Shown here: piece by piece, positions 17,169 to 25,399 of the stretch
Position numbering within the stretch: the first letter of the stretch is position 1
How the letters are laid out: each line of letters begins with the position of its first letter
Assembly: GCF_014648115.1 (NCBI RefSeq)
Contig: NZ_BMQM01000015.1
Coordinates: forward strand, 1 to 64,000
DNA: 64,000 bases
Direction: 5' to 3'
Origin: Deinococcus seoulensis
GTDB lineage: Bacteria > Deinococcota > Deinococci > Deinococcales > Deinococcaceae
The notes under the pieces: generated by a model
Seen by the model: only the letters and a program-made list of their open reading frames with translations
Databases searched by the model: none
Told to the model about the DNA's origin: nothing
Made by a program: the position numbers and the translations under genes

Positions 17169-17549
17169 ATGACGGAAGGCAACAGGATGGGGGCGACTTC
17201 TCGCATGGCGCTGCAGGTCCAGGGAGCCCAGTGGCGGCGGTTCGTGGTGGCCATGATGGTGGTCACCGGCGCGCTGTCCCCCGCACTCGCGGCGACCTCG
17301 GGCGGGAAAAACGATCCCTCCGACATCATCAAAAACGGTGTCTGCGGGAGCAACGGCTCGGGTCTGATGGGCTTCGTGACCAACCCCATCTTCGTCGGGG
17401 TGGCGCTGGCGGTCGGCGTGGCGATCTGGGGCTGGAACCAGTACTTCGGCCAGATGGACTCCACCGTGGCCCTCAAGCGCGGCTTCATCGGCATGGTGGC
17501 CGTGCTCTGCTGCTCCACCATCGCCGGTCTGTTCATCACCGGCTGCTGA
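17169..17549 (+). CDS. VirB2/TrbC-like pilin or membrane subunit
   Basis: This encodes 126 residues from the ATG preceded by GAGGGTGA. A basic N-terminus and long signal segment (RRFVVAMMVVTGALSPALAA) precede a short glycine/serine region (CGSNGSGLMGF) and two hydrophobic helices (IFVGVALAVGVAIWGWNQYF and FIGMVAVLCCSTIAGLFITG) separated by a short charged loop (DSTVALKRG). This small two-helix design before virB3 and virB4 is that of VirB2/TrbC pilins. A pilus of any length cannot be inferred, because many such systems in non-classical hosts make only a channel. Confidence 0.75.
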   Translation: MTEGNRMGATSRMALQVQGAQWRRFVVAMMVVTGALSPALAATSGGKNDPSDIIKNGVCGSNGSGLMGFVTNPIFVGVALAVGVAIWGWNQYFGQMDSTVALKRGFIGMVAVLCCSTIAGLFITGC

Positions 17550-17560
17550 GGGCACAGACC

Positions 17561-17917
17561 ATGAGTGAGCAGCCGTTGACCCACCAGGCGCACCGGACGG
17601 ACAGCCGGGCCCCGCTGATCGCGTTTTTCGACGCGACCGACATCGCGGTGCTGGGCCTGACGTTCTTCATCACCATCAACGTCACGAAGAAACTCATCGC
17701 CGCCAGCGGCTTCCAGCTGCTGGCCACGGGGATCGTCGTGGCCGTGGTGTACGTGCTCCTGATGCTGTTCAAGCGGCTGCTCTCGCCCTACCCGCGCATG
17801 GCGACCCACATGATGAACTGGTACTTCAAGCCTGACCTGTACGAGGTGCAGCCCGATCCTGACCCGACCCCGCTCTACCGGGTGCGGCCCGGAGAACTTG
17901 ACGAGGAGGTCACGTGA
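17561..17917 (+). CDS. VirB3-like inner-membrane protein
   Basis: This encodes 118 residues. It has two adjacent hydrophobic helices (IAVLGLTFFITINVTKKLI and LLATGIVVAVVYVLLMLF) followed by a soluble tail with the pattern HMMNWYFKPDLYEVQPDPDP. Size, topology and position between the pilin and the VirB4-like ATPase match VirB3/TrbD, which docks the pilin and ATPase at the inner membrane. Its stop overlaps the GTG start of the ATPase gene, preceded by GAGGAGG, so translation is coupled. Confidence 0.75.
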   Translation: MSEQPLTHQAHRTDSRAPLIAFFDATDIAVLGLTFFITINVTKKLIAASGFQLLATGIVVAVVYVLLMLFKRLLSPYPRMATHMMNWYFKPDLYEVQPDPDPTPLYRVRPGELDEEVT

Positions 17918-20553
17918 CCACGTTCCGCTTCAAACGTGCGCCCGCGCCCCCAGGACCGACCCGCCCGGCTGCCCCGGCGCGGGTCGGCCGCCTCGGGAAG
18001 GGTGGGCAACCACTCAAAGTCGGCAATCTGCTGCGGGAGCAGCCGCACTGGGACCTGCTGGACGGCGTGATGTTTCTGGACAGACCCGGCGGCCGGGACA
18101 AACCCTGTACCGAGGTGGGGATCGAAATTCAGCCCTCCTCACGGCTCTTCCAGACCAGCCAGAAGCTGGCCGAGCTGCACCAGATGGTGAAGGGCGTCCT
18201 GCAACAGGGCGTCGCGCGGGAGGAGCGGGGCCGCCTCTACATCGAGGTGCAGACCGCCCCGCCCGAGGACCTGCACCCCTACCGGGACGTGCCAGCGAGT
18301 GAGCATGAACTGGTCAACCTCATGGCGCAGGACCGGTACGAGTACCTGGAGGGGCTGCGCCAGAAGAACCTGGTGAAGCGCTGGCGTTTTTTCATGACCT
18401 GCACGTCCAGGGCCACCGCGAAGTACAGCAAGGAAGCCCGCCCCACCCCCGAGGAACTGGTGGCCACGGTCCGCAAGGCCGACGCCGCCGCCGCTGGCCT
18501 GCTGGGCTACCTGCGGAACGCGGGGTACGAGGCCCGGCGCATGTCGAGCAACGAGATGTTCAAGCTGACCTACCGGTACCTCAATCCCGGCCGGGCCAGT
18601 GGCCGCGTACCCAACTGGGTCCCGCCGGAGAAGCGCGTCAGGGTGGTGCCTGACCAGCCGGAAGGGGAGGCCGCCCGCCCACGTGAGCGGCTGTTCACCC
18701 TCAAAGAGCAGCTGTTCCAGACGCCGGTGAACAACGAGGACATGAGCCACCTGCGGATCGGCCCTGCAGGGCAGCCCAAGCACGTGGGCACCGTGAGCCT
18801 GGCGCGGGTGCCGCAGCGCACGGTGACCGGCATGCTCGCACGCGTGCTGGAGAAACTGGAGGCCAGTACCTACTACGTGGTGCTGGAGTTCGACCACAAC
18901 GACCCCACGGAAACCGACAGGAAGCTGGAAGTCTCGAAAAACCGCCTCTTCTCGCAGATGGGGTCAGGGACGAAAGAAGCCCCGAACGTCAAGGCCCAGG
19001 CGAAACTGCGCGACCTCAACCAGACGATCAGGCACCTGACGTCCACCGGCGACCACACCTACCGCGTCGGCATGACGCTGGTGCTGATCGCCGACAGCGC
19101 CGAGGAGCTGCGGCAGGCCAGGGAATCAGCGGTGAGCGCGTGCGCCATCGTGCCCGGCTCCGGGGTGGTCAAGCACGACTTCCAGAGCCTCTTCCAGTGG
19201 TTTTCGCTGATTCCCTTCAACGGGCAGCGCGGGCCGTTCCTGTTCGAGGCCACCGAAACCACCGCCGCTGACTTCTTCCCGCCGGTCGCGCCGTGGAAGG
19301 GTGGTGACCGGCCCACCTGGGTGGTCCGCACCCGGCAGAACAGTCTGGCCAACGTGGACTTCTTCACCGGGCCCACAAACGCCAACCACTTCGCCGTGTT
19401 CGCGCCCACCGGGTACGGCAAGACGTTCACGGTCATGAGCCTGCTCAGTGCCCACATCCGCGCCCACAATCCCTTCGTGACGGTGGTGGACCGCAAGGAA
19501 GACTTCAGGTTCTTCATCGGGAGCCTGAGCGACGATCAGAAGCACAACAGCGCCGTGGTGCCGTTCTACCCGGGGGCCGCGACGCAGCTCAACCCCATGG
19601 ACCTCCCGGAAGGGGACACGAAGCCGGACGCGGTGAAGCAGGCCTTCCTGCTCGCGCTGGTGCGGTACTTCGTGCCGCCGTCGAGCAACAGCCGCGAGGC
19701 GGGCGAGGAGAAGGCCCTGATCCTGGAGGCCCTGGGTCAGACCTACCGCCGCGTGAAGCGTGAAGGCCGCTCCCCGCTGCTGAGCGAGTTCGCCGCCACC
19801 CTGAACGCGATGGAGATGTACGGAGACGGCGGGCCGATCGCAGCGGAACAGCGGGCGCTGGCCCGCTCGATTGCCCTGCGGCTGCGGCCGGTGCTGGGCG
19901 AGGATTCCCCCTGGGGACCGATCCTGGACCGGCCCACCAACGTCAACACCCACGCCCAGTTCATGTACTACGACCTGAGCGGCATCGCCGACAGCGACCT
20001 GGAGATGCGGCGCGTGGCGCTGCACATCGTGAACGACCGCATCTGGCAGGCCGCCCGGCGCCTGCCCCGCAGCGTCCGCAAGATCGCCTTCATCGACGAG
20101 TTCGGCAGCCAGATCCAGACCGAGGAGGACCGGGCGTTTGTCAGCACCACCCTGCGCCTGGCCCGCAGCAGCAACCTCGCCTTCGGCCTGGCCACCCAGA
20201 CGCTTGAAGACATGAACCGCATCTCCGGCATGGAAGAAGCCATCTACTGGTACCTGCTGGGCCGGCTGGAGGGCGGTGAGCAGGTCATCCGCGACGTGCT
20301 CAGGCTCCCGGGCAGCGTGAGCCGTGAGATTTCACTGCTCAGGGAGGGCCGGGGCTACAAGGAGTGGGCCCTGATCTACCGCAGCAAGGACGGCCCCAAG
20401 AACGGCGACATCATCAAGGTCGAGGAGTCCCGCCGCAGCTACTGGTACCTCACCAGCGAGCCCGGCGAGGCGGCCAGACGGGACGAGTACCTGAAGCGGT
20501 ACGGCAACCTCAAAGACGCCGTGCAGGCCATTCTGGACGAGGAGGCAGTATGA
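17914..20553 (+). CDS. VirB4/TrbE-family conjugation ATPase
   Basis: This encodes 879 residues from a GTG start overlapping the VirB3-like stop. The N-terminal half carries the VirB4-type domain. Walker A (APTGYGKTFTVM) falls near residue 500 and Walker B with acidic pair (IAFIDEFGSQ) near 727, followed by the VirB4-typical THRQ/Q-loop region ATQTLEDMNRISGMEEAIYWYLLG. Motifs between (VTVVDRKEDFRFF, QLNPMDLPEG) match the TraG/VirB4 family. VirB4 is the universal energiser of type IV secretion machines and works at the inner membrane with the VirB11-type and coupling ATPases. This is the strongest evidence that the locus is a real secretion or conjugation system. Confidence 0.9.
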   Translation: MTTFRFKRAPAPPGPTRPAAPARVGRLGKGGQPLKVGNLLREQPHWDLLDGVMFLDRPGGRDKPCTEVGIEIQPSSRLFQTSQKLAELHQMVKGVLQQGVAREERGRLYIEVQTAPPEDLHPYRDVPASEHELVNLMAQDRYEYLEGLRQKNLVKRWRFFMTCTSRATAKYSKEARPTPEELVATVRKADAAAAGLLGYLRNAGYEARRMSSNEMFKLTYRYLNPGRASGRVPNWVPPEKRVRVVPDQPEGEAARPRERLFTLKEQLFQTPVNNEDMSHLRIGPAGQPKHVGTVSLARVPQRTVTGMLARVLEKLEASTYYVVLEFDHNDPTETDRKLEVSKNRLFSQMGSGTKEAPNVKAQAKLRDLNQTIRHLTSTGDHTYRVGMTLVLIADSAEELRQARESAVSACAIVPGSGVVKHDFQSLFQWFSLIPFNGQRGPFLFEATETTAADFFPPVAPWKGGDRPTWVVRTRQNSLANVDFFTGPTNANHFAVFAPTGYGKTFTVMSLLSAHIRAHNPFVTVVDRKEDFRFFIGSLSDDQKHNSAVVPFYPGAATQLNPMDLPEGDTKPDAVKQAFLLALVRYFVPPSSNSREAGEEKALILEALGQTYRRVKREGRSPLLSEFAATLNAMEMYGDGGPIAAEQRALARSIALRLRPVLGEDSPWGPILDRPTNVNTHAQFMYYDLSGIADSDLEMRRVALHIVNDRIWQAARRLPRSVRKIAFIDEFGSQIQTEEDRAFVSTTLRLARSSNLAFGLATQTLEDMNRISGMEEAIYWYLLGRLEGGEQVIRDVLRLPGSVSREISLLREGRGYKEWALIYRSKDGPKNGDIIKVEESRRSYWYLTSEPGEAARRDEYLKRYGNLKDAVQAILDEEAV

Positions 20554-21623
20554 CCACGCACCAGCGCTGCGTGCGGGCCGTCATCCTGGCGGCCACCCTG
20601 ACCGGGCTGACCGCCCCGGCGCAGGCTCAGGCCCTGACCTGGGACGACCTGGGCGGCACCCTGAAACGGGCCTGTACCTACGTGAACGGCGGCGGGCAGT
20701 CCGGCGGCATCCAGTACGGCGGGGACCGCAACCTGCAATGGGTGTGCACGGTCAGCAGCATGTACACCTTCATCAGCAACAACATCATCAACGGTGACTG
20801 GCAGGGCTTCGCGCAGGACGTGATGGGCCGGTACGTGACGGAACTGGCCTCCTACCTGACCGGGCAGCTGGGCCTGGGCTCCCTGAACGAAACGGTCGAT
20901 CAGCTGAACGACATGATGCGCGGCACCTACCGTGACTTCCGCAACGCCATGCTGGGCGCCATGAAAAACGCCCTGCTGTCGCGCGGGCAGTACGCCCCGG
21001 AGGACAACCAGGGCCTGCCCGGCAGCACCCCGGGCGGCCTGGCGGATTACTTCGCGGACGTCAACCCGATCTTCAACGCCTCCCAGACCGCGGGGCGCCT
21101 CGGGCAGACCATCGAGAAGTTCAAGGCCGCCGACACCGCCATGCGGGTCAAGAAGGTGCAGGAACAGAGCATCAAGGCCATTGAAGACACCGTGGCGCCA
21201 GCCATGAGCAACGCCATGGGCACCATCGGCAACGGCGTGCAGGCCGGTCAGGCCGACGAGCTGTACCGGAGCGCGGAAAGTGCCGTGTCCACGCGGGAAG
21301 TCGCGGTGGCCCAGGCCAGGGTGATGACGGAGGCCATGAAGTCGGACGCCGTGTACAACACGTCCGTCCTGAGCCTGCTGTCCGAGATCGCCAGGCAGGG
21401 CGTGCTGAACAACTCGGAACTCGCGCAGGCGCGTGCCCGCGCCGAGGCGCAGCAGGCCGACACCGAGAACGAACTCAAGCAGTACCTCGAACAGCAGGCA
21501 GAACAGACCCTGAACGAGGCCCGCGACGTGGCGCAGCAGGTGGACCGCAACGTGCAGACCGCGTCCAGCATGCTCGACCCGGACGTGAGCACCACCCGCA
21601 TCCTGGAGGACCTGGCCCCATGA
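20550..21623 (+). CDS. TrbJ/VirB5-like periplasmic protein
   Basis: This encodes 357 residues with a signal peptide (VRAVILAATLTGLTAPAQAQ). A cysteine-containing N-domain (RACTYVNGGGQ...WVCTVSSMYTFISNN) is followed by long alpha-helical, glutamine/alanine-rich sequence (NSELAQARARAEAQQADTE, then LEQQAEQTLNEARDVAQQVD) likely to be coiled coil. Export, helical content and position between virB4 and virB6 match TrbJ/VirB5, minor pilus-tip or channel components. Sequence similarity to named members is not obvious by eye. Both ends overlap the neighbouring genes, so it belongs to a tightly coupled operon. Confidence 0.6.
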   Translation: MTTHQRCVRAVILAATLTGLTAPAQAQALTWDDLGGTLKRACTYVNGGGQSGGIQYGGDRNLQWVCTVSSMYTFISNNIINGDWQGFAQDVMGRYVTELASYLTGQLGLGSLNETVDQLNDMMRGTYRDFRNAMLGAMKNALLSRGQYAPEDNQGLPGSTPGGLADYFADVNPIFNASQTAGRLGQTIEKFKAADTAMRVKKVQEQSIKAIEDTVAPAMSNAMGTIGNGVQAGQADELYRSAESAVSTREVAVAQARVMTEAMKSDAVYNTSVLSLLSEIARQGVLNNSELAQARARAEAQQADTENELKQYLEQQAEQTLNEARDVAQQVDRNVQTASSMLDPDVSTTRILEDLAP

Positions 21624-22954
21624 CCCGCGCCCTGCAACTCCTGATCATGCTCATGGCCCTCACGCTGGGGCAGACGTCCGCGCAGCAGGAAGTGCCGGAC
21701 CCGGCCGACTCCATCACGCAGTACCTGGAGCACAGCAAATTCAACCAGTACCAGCAACTCGTGCTCGGCGACCCCGTGGCCACCCTGCGTGACTACGCCG
21801 ACATTCCCCGCAAGGCCAACCTGCCCGGCTACGTGCTGAGCCTGGCCGGCGTCCTGACCGTGGTGGGCTTCGCCCTCTCCCTGTGGCGCGCGGCCGTGAT
21901 CGCCAGCGAGACCGCCATCAAGGGGGCGTTCATGAACATGATCGTCAGCGGCCTCATGCTCGGCCTGTGCTTCAACTTCGCCAACGGCACGAAAGTGCCG
22001 TGGTCCTTCAGCGCCATCATGTTCAACCAGTGGGGCGCGACGTACGACTGGTCACGGCGCACGTTCGCAAAAGACATGGACGTGCGGATCGAGGAGGCCC
22101 AGGCGGGCATGTACGCCCTGATGGGGCAGGTGGTCTCCAGCGCGTCCCTGGTGGCCATCCCCGGCGGAACCGGCGTGGCGATCCGTTCCGCGCGTGGCAT
22201 GGCCCTGGCCGCCAAGGGCGAGAAGATCAGCGCGGGCCTGGCCGCCGCCGGCACCGCGGGCAGGCTGGAAACAGCCAGCCTCCGCAGCGGCGCCCAGGTG
22301 CTCGGCAGGATGAACGTCGCCATGTCCTTCCTGAACTACATCCTGATGGCGTACTCGTTCGTGGTCACCGTCTCCGGGCTCCTGGTGCTGGCCAGCATCT
22401 ACGTGCTGCCGCTGGGCTTCGCGGCCATCAACTTCGGCTCGACGCGGATTCTCTGGACGGTGTTCGGGACGTTTTTCGCGTCCTGGTTCACCATCCTGCT
22501 GCTGCCGCTGTTCCTGGCCGTCAGTCTCAACAAGTCGTTCGTCGAGCCGGCGAAGACGATGGACTACTACGCCCAGCACCTCAGCATTCAGCGGGTCAAG
22601 GCGCAGGATGAGGCCACCCGCGCCTCCCAGGACGTGCAGCAGCAGGCTCTGGACAGCGTTGCGAACTGCCAGGCGGCCACGCCCGCAGGTGACCTGCAGG
22701 CCGATCCGTGCGCCGAGGTGCAGGGGGGCGGCTGGGTCGAGCGGCTGCTGACCGGCATGTCGGACGTGCTCACGCAGCGGCTGGGCGTGATCTCTGACCT
22801 GTTCAACGGCATCGTCAACACCATCCAGAGCGCGTTCTGGGGCCTGAGCGTCTCCATCGTAGGCATGATGGTCTCCATCGGGATCATGCTGGCCACACCA
22901 AGCCGCTTCGCGTCCTTCTTCGGCGGTGTGGCCGAAGCAATGAAGGGCAAGTGA
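21620..22954 (+). CDS. VirB6/TrbL-like polytopic membrane protein
   Basis: This encodes 444 residues with a signal-like first helix and about six further hydrophobic segments (VLSLAGVLTVVGFALSLW, NMIVSGLMLGLCFNF, ILMAYSFVVTVSGLLVLASI, FFASWFTILLLPLFLAVSL, and two near the C-terminus). A long periplasmic or cytoplasmic loop lies between the first pair and the rest. Topology and position match VirB6/TrbL, the inner-membrane channel scaffold. Its TGA stop is the left copy of the 3-bp direct repeat flanking a MITE-like element, which separates it from the rest of the operon. Confidence 0.75.
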   Translation: MTRALQLLIMLMALTLGQTSAQQEVPDPADSITQYLEHSKFNQYQQLVLGDPVATLRDYADIPRKANLPGYVLSLAGVLTVVGFALSLWRAAVIASETAIKGAFMNMIVSGLMLGLCFNFANGTKVPWSFSAIMFNQWGATYDWSRRTFAKDMDVRIEEAQAGMYALMGQVVSSASLVAIPGGTGVAIRSARGMALAAKGEKISAGLAAAGTAGRLETASLRSGAQVLGRMNVAMSFLNYILMAYSFVVTVSGLLVLASIYVLPLGFAAINFGSTRILWTVFGTFFASWFTILLLPLFLAVSLNKSFVEPAKTMDYYAQHLSIQRVKAQDEATRASQDVQQQALDSVANCQAATPAGDLQADPCAEVQGGGWVERLLTGMSDVLTQRLGVISDLFNGIVNTIQSAFWGLSVSIVGMMVSIGIMLATPSRFASFFGGVAEAMKGK

Positions 22955-23088
22955 TACGGATTCCGTCTGCTTCGTTCACAACCCGGGACTTCACCGGGTT
23001 GCGAACTCCACGCCCGGAACCCGTTCTGCTCCCACTCGCATCCGCTCGAACTGAATGGTTTGAAACAACCATTCAGTCGGAGTCCCTA
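22955..23088 (+). repeat. MITE-like element copy 1
   Basis: This 134-bp copy begins TACGGATTCCG and ends CGGAGTCCCTA, between TGA (22952-22954, a stop codon) and TGA (23089-23091). The right end supplies the A of the ATG of the next gene. It interrupts the secretion operon between the VirB6-like and PLD-like genes. The right arm contains an imperfect hairpin (AATGGTTTGAAACAACCATT). Confidence 0.85.
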
Positions 23089-23570
23089 TGATGCGCCGCC
23101 TCCTGCCTGCGCTGCTGCTGAGCCTGGGGACCGCCCAGGCCCAGGGCAGCGTGAGCCTGCAGGACCTGTGCCTTCAGATGACGACCAGCCGCGTGCAGGT
23201 GGTGGCCTACCTGCCCGCCCTGGAGTCCGCGGACCTCGCCGAGTGCTTCCGGCAGGCGAAGGTCAACTACGGCCGGCGCGTGCTGCTGCTGACCGTCCCG
23301 TACTTCACCAGGTCCTCCAGCAGCTACGTGCCCAGCCTGGCGCTCGCGGGCGTGCCGGTGTTCGAGGCCAACGTCAACAGTCCGGTGGGGATCGTCCTGA
23401 TTGACGGCGTGGCCTACGCCGCCCCGAACCTGGGCCGCGCCACGTCCGCGCCCCCCGCCGCGGCCAGTGCCGCCCAGACCCGCGTGTACGCCGGGTGGTT
23501 CACCTCAGCCCTGAAGTCCGCCACACGCCTGTCCCCCGTGGACGCCCTCAGCCGCCTGACCCGGAGGTAA
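23088..23570 (+). CDS. exported PLD-like protein lacking the HKD catalytic motif (second copy)
   Basis: This encodes 160 residues with a signal peptide ending AQAQ. Two start codons in tandem lie at the right end of the MITE; the first one uses the last MITE base. The order VQVVAYLPALES, FRQAKVNYGRRVLLLTVPYF, LALAGVPVFEAN, then GIVLIDGVAYAAPNLG parallels Nuc-type phospholipase D nucleases. The HxK that should precede the IDG turn is replaced by SPVG, so catalysis is unlikely. Similar in plan to the 5576-6007 product. It may be a structural or nucleic-acid-binding part of the secretion machine. Confidence 0.55.
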   Translation: MMRRLLPALLLSLGTAQAQGSVSLQDLCLQMTTSRVQVVAYLPALESADLAECFRQAKVNYGRRVLLLTVPYFTRSSSSYVPSLALAGVPVFEANVNSPVGIVLIDGVAYAAPNLGRATSAPPAAASAAQTRVYAGWFTSALKSATRLSPVDALSRLTRR

Positions 23571-23574
23571 CGCC

Positions 23575-23910
23575 ATGACCACCCACACCCACGACGCCGA
23601 CCTGACTCCCGCCCGCAGGAGCGCCCTGCTGCCCAGGCTCGTGCAGAGCCTCATCCGCAGCCCGTACCTGCTGCTGCTGCTGGCCCTGACCCTGCTGGGC
23701 CTGGCGCTGCCCTTCTTCGACGCCCGGGGCATCATCGCGGCGCTGTTCATCCTCGCCGTGGTGGCCACCCTGAGGCTGCTGCTGACCATCCGTGACACCC
23801 TGCGCGCCCAGCTGGCCGCCACGGAAGCGCAGACCCGCGCGCTCACCGCCAGCAACGACCTGCTCAAACTCGTGGTCACAGGCCGCCGCGGTACCGGAGA
23901 GGCGGAGTGA
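23575..23910 (+). CDS. small membrane protein with C-terminal coiled coil
   Basis: This encodes 111 residues. Two closely spaced transmembrane helices (PYLLLLLALTLLGLALPFF and GIIAALFILAVVATLRLLL) are followed by a short helical tail (RAQLAATEAQTRALTASNDLL) that could be a coiled coil. It overlaps the GTG start of the following ATPase gene by four bases and so is likely its translational partner. No family is recognised; a membrane adaptor for the ATPase is the simplest inference. Confidence 0.6.
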   Translation: MTTHTHDADLTPARRSALLPRLVQSLIRSPYLLLLLALTLLGLALPFFDARGIIAALFILAVVATLRLLLTIRDTLRAQLAATEAQTRALTASNDLLKLVVTGRRGTGEAE

Positions 23911-24827
23911 CCACCCTCGCTGCCGCCCCTGCGCTGTCACGCGAGCCTGTGCAGCGCATCACCGATGACGTGGGTACCCTGCTGCGGTTCCTGCCGGGCG
24001 ACGTCGCGGGGTTGCTGCGGCCCATCATGGACACGGTCGACGAGATCAAACTGCGTTACGGGCGGCCGCTGATGGTGCTGATGGGTGACCGCTGGGAAGT
24101 GTTCGACGAGATCACCGTGGACAACGATCACCTGCTGGACATCAACGCCAAGGTGATGAACTGGCGCGATGACGGCCGCAAGGGCGTGGAAGGCACCTGC
24201 CACCGCCTCTACCGCACCCGGAACGCCGACGGGACCATCGAGGGCGTCACCGTCCGTATCGGCCGCTTCCTGCAGGGCGTGGCGTGGCCCCTGAAGCCCT
24301 ACCTGGACGAGGACGCGAGCCTGCTGATCATGGGCACGCCCGGCAGTGGCAAGAGCACCCTGGAACGTGACATCGCCCGGCTGATCGCCGAGCAGATCCG
24401 CGCGTTCTGCGTCATCGTGGACACCAGCGCCGAACTGAGCGGCGACGGCCGCCGCGCGCACCCCGGCATCGGATACGCCGACCGGGTGCAGGTGGCCATC
24501 AAGGCGCAGCAGGCCGACGTGATCTGGGAAGCGGTCCGCAGCCTGAACCCCCGCGTCCTGGTCGTGGATGAGATCGGCTACGCGGACGACGCCCGCGTGA
24601 TCCGGCAGGCCTCCAAGCTGGGCGTGAAGACCGTGGCCACAGCCCACGGCAACACGTTCCAGGACCTGGTCGAGAACGAAGCGCTGAGCCCGGTGTATGA
24701 CCCGCCCATCTTCCGGTGGCTGGTCATCGTCGCGGCGCGCGGTGTGTATCACCTGTACGATCTGCCCAGGGCGATGGACCGGCACCGCCAGGGTCAGGTG
24801 CCGGCGTACCGGGAACTGAGGGTGTGA
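23907..24827 (+). CDS. SpoIIIAA/Ycf45-like P-loop ATPase in the position of VirB11
   Basis: This encodes 306 residues from a GTG start. Walker A GTPGSGKST lies near 143-151, followed by VIVDTSAELSGDGRRAHPGIG, a Q-rich switch (VQVAIKAQQADVIWEAV), Walker B VLVVDEIGYADD near 217-226, and VKTVATAHGNTFQDLVEN. The DTSxEIxGDG, DEIG and TAHG blocks are the marks of SpoIIIAA/Ycf45-type ATPases, a branch related to but distinct from VirB11/PilT. Being last in a VirB-like operon, it probably plays the role of the missing VirB11. Its TGA stop is a flank of the next MITE copy. Confidence 0.75.
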   Translation: MTTLAAAPALSREPVQRITDDVGTLLRFLPGDVAGLLRPIMDTVDEIKLRYGRPLMVLMGDRWEVFDEITVDNDHLLDINAKVMNWRDDGRKGVEGTCHRLYRTRNADGTIEGVTVRIGRFLQGVAWPLKPYLDEDASLLIMGTPGSGKSTLERDIARLIAEQIRAFCVIVDTSAELSGDGRRAHPGIGYADRVQVAIKAQQADVIWEAVRSLNPRVLVVDEIGYADDARVIRQASKLGVKTVATAHGNTFQDLVENEALSPVYDPPIFRWLVIVAARGVYHLYDLPRAMDRHRQGQVPAYRELRV

Positions 24828-24961
24828 TACGGATTCCGTCTGTTTCGCTGACAGATCGGAACACCACCGATCTGCCAGCTCCACGTCCGGAACCCGCTTC
24901 GGCTCCTACTCGCTCCGCTCGGATTGAATGGGCTTTGCAGCCCATTCAATCGGAATCCGTA
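24828..24961 (+). repeat. MITE-like element copy 2
   Basis: This 134-bp copy runs from TACGGATTCCG to CGGAATCCGTA between TGA direct repeats (24825-24827 and 24962-24964). The left repeat is the stop codon of the ATPase gene. The right arm forms a strong hairpin with the arms ATTGAATGGGCT and AGCCCATTCAAT. Confidence 0.9.
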
Positions 24962-24974
24962 TGAGGTGAGACAG

Positions 24975-25157
24975 ATGCTAACCAACCACGACGTTGTGAC
25001 CATGCTCAGGCGTGCAGTCTGGATCAGCTGGCGCGCGCTGACACTCCTGGCTGGCCTGCTGCTGCTCCTGCTCCAGCTGCTCGGCGTGCTCGCCGGCCTC
25101 GCGTTCCGTGAGGTTGACCGTGTGCACAGAGACGCGGCGCGACCGCCGTTCTGGTAA
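24975..25157 (+). CDS. small single-pass membrane protein
   Basis: This encodes 60 residues behind a GAGGTGAG ribosome site. One long transmembrane helix (ALTLLAGLLLLLLQLLGVLAGLAF) follows a short basic N-terminus and precedes a charged tail (REVDRVHRDAARPPFW). No family is recognised. It may be the last gene of the secretion operon, now separated from it by a MITE copy. Confidence 0.5.
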   Translation: MLTNHDVVTMLRRAVWISWRALTLLAGLLLLLLQLLGVLAGLAFREVDRVHRDAARPPFW

Positions 25158-25245
25158 GCCGCTGCCAGGCACTCTTCAGCACCGCTGCGTCGGGCGGGTT
25201 GCCGGGGACAACGGCGGGTGGAACGAAAACGCTGCCCGCATGCTG

Positions 25246-25374
25246 TTAAGGACACTGCGTTTATCTTTTAGATAAATCGCGCGGAGCGCGGAGCAGAGGA
25301 AGTACGTTGAAGCGGGAATGGAGAGATTCCGGCGCCTTCCCGGAATCTCGCAATGTTAGCTTCGACGTACTTAA
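25246..25374 (+). repeat. 129-bp hairpin-rich repeat (family 2) copy 1
   Basis: This copy has outer ends TTAAGGACACTG and CGTACTTAA. Inside are the inverted pairs TTTATC/GATAAA and GAGATTCCGG/CCGGAATCTC. It is bordered by TTAA on both sides, consistent with a YTAR-type target. Four other copies occur in the window. Confidence 0.85.
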
Positions 25375-25399
25375 CCGCCGGTGTGCCTCACCATGTTCA

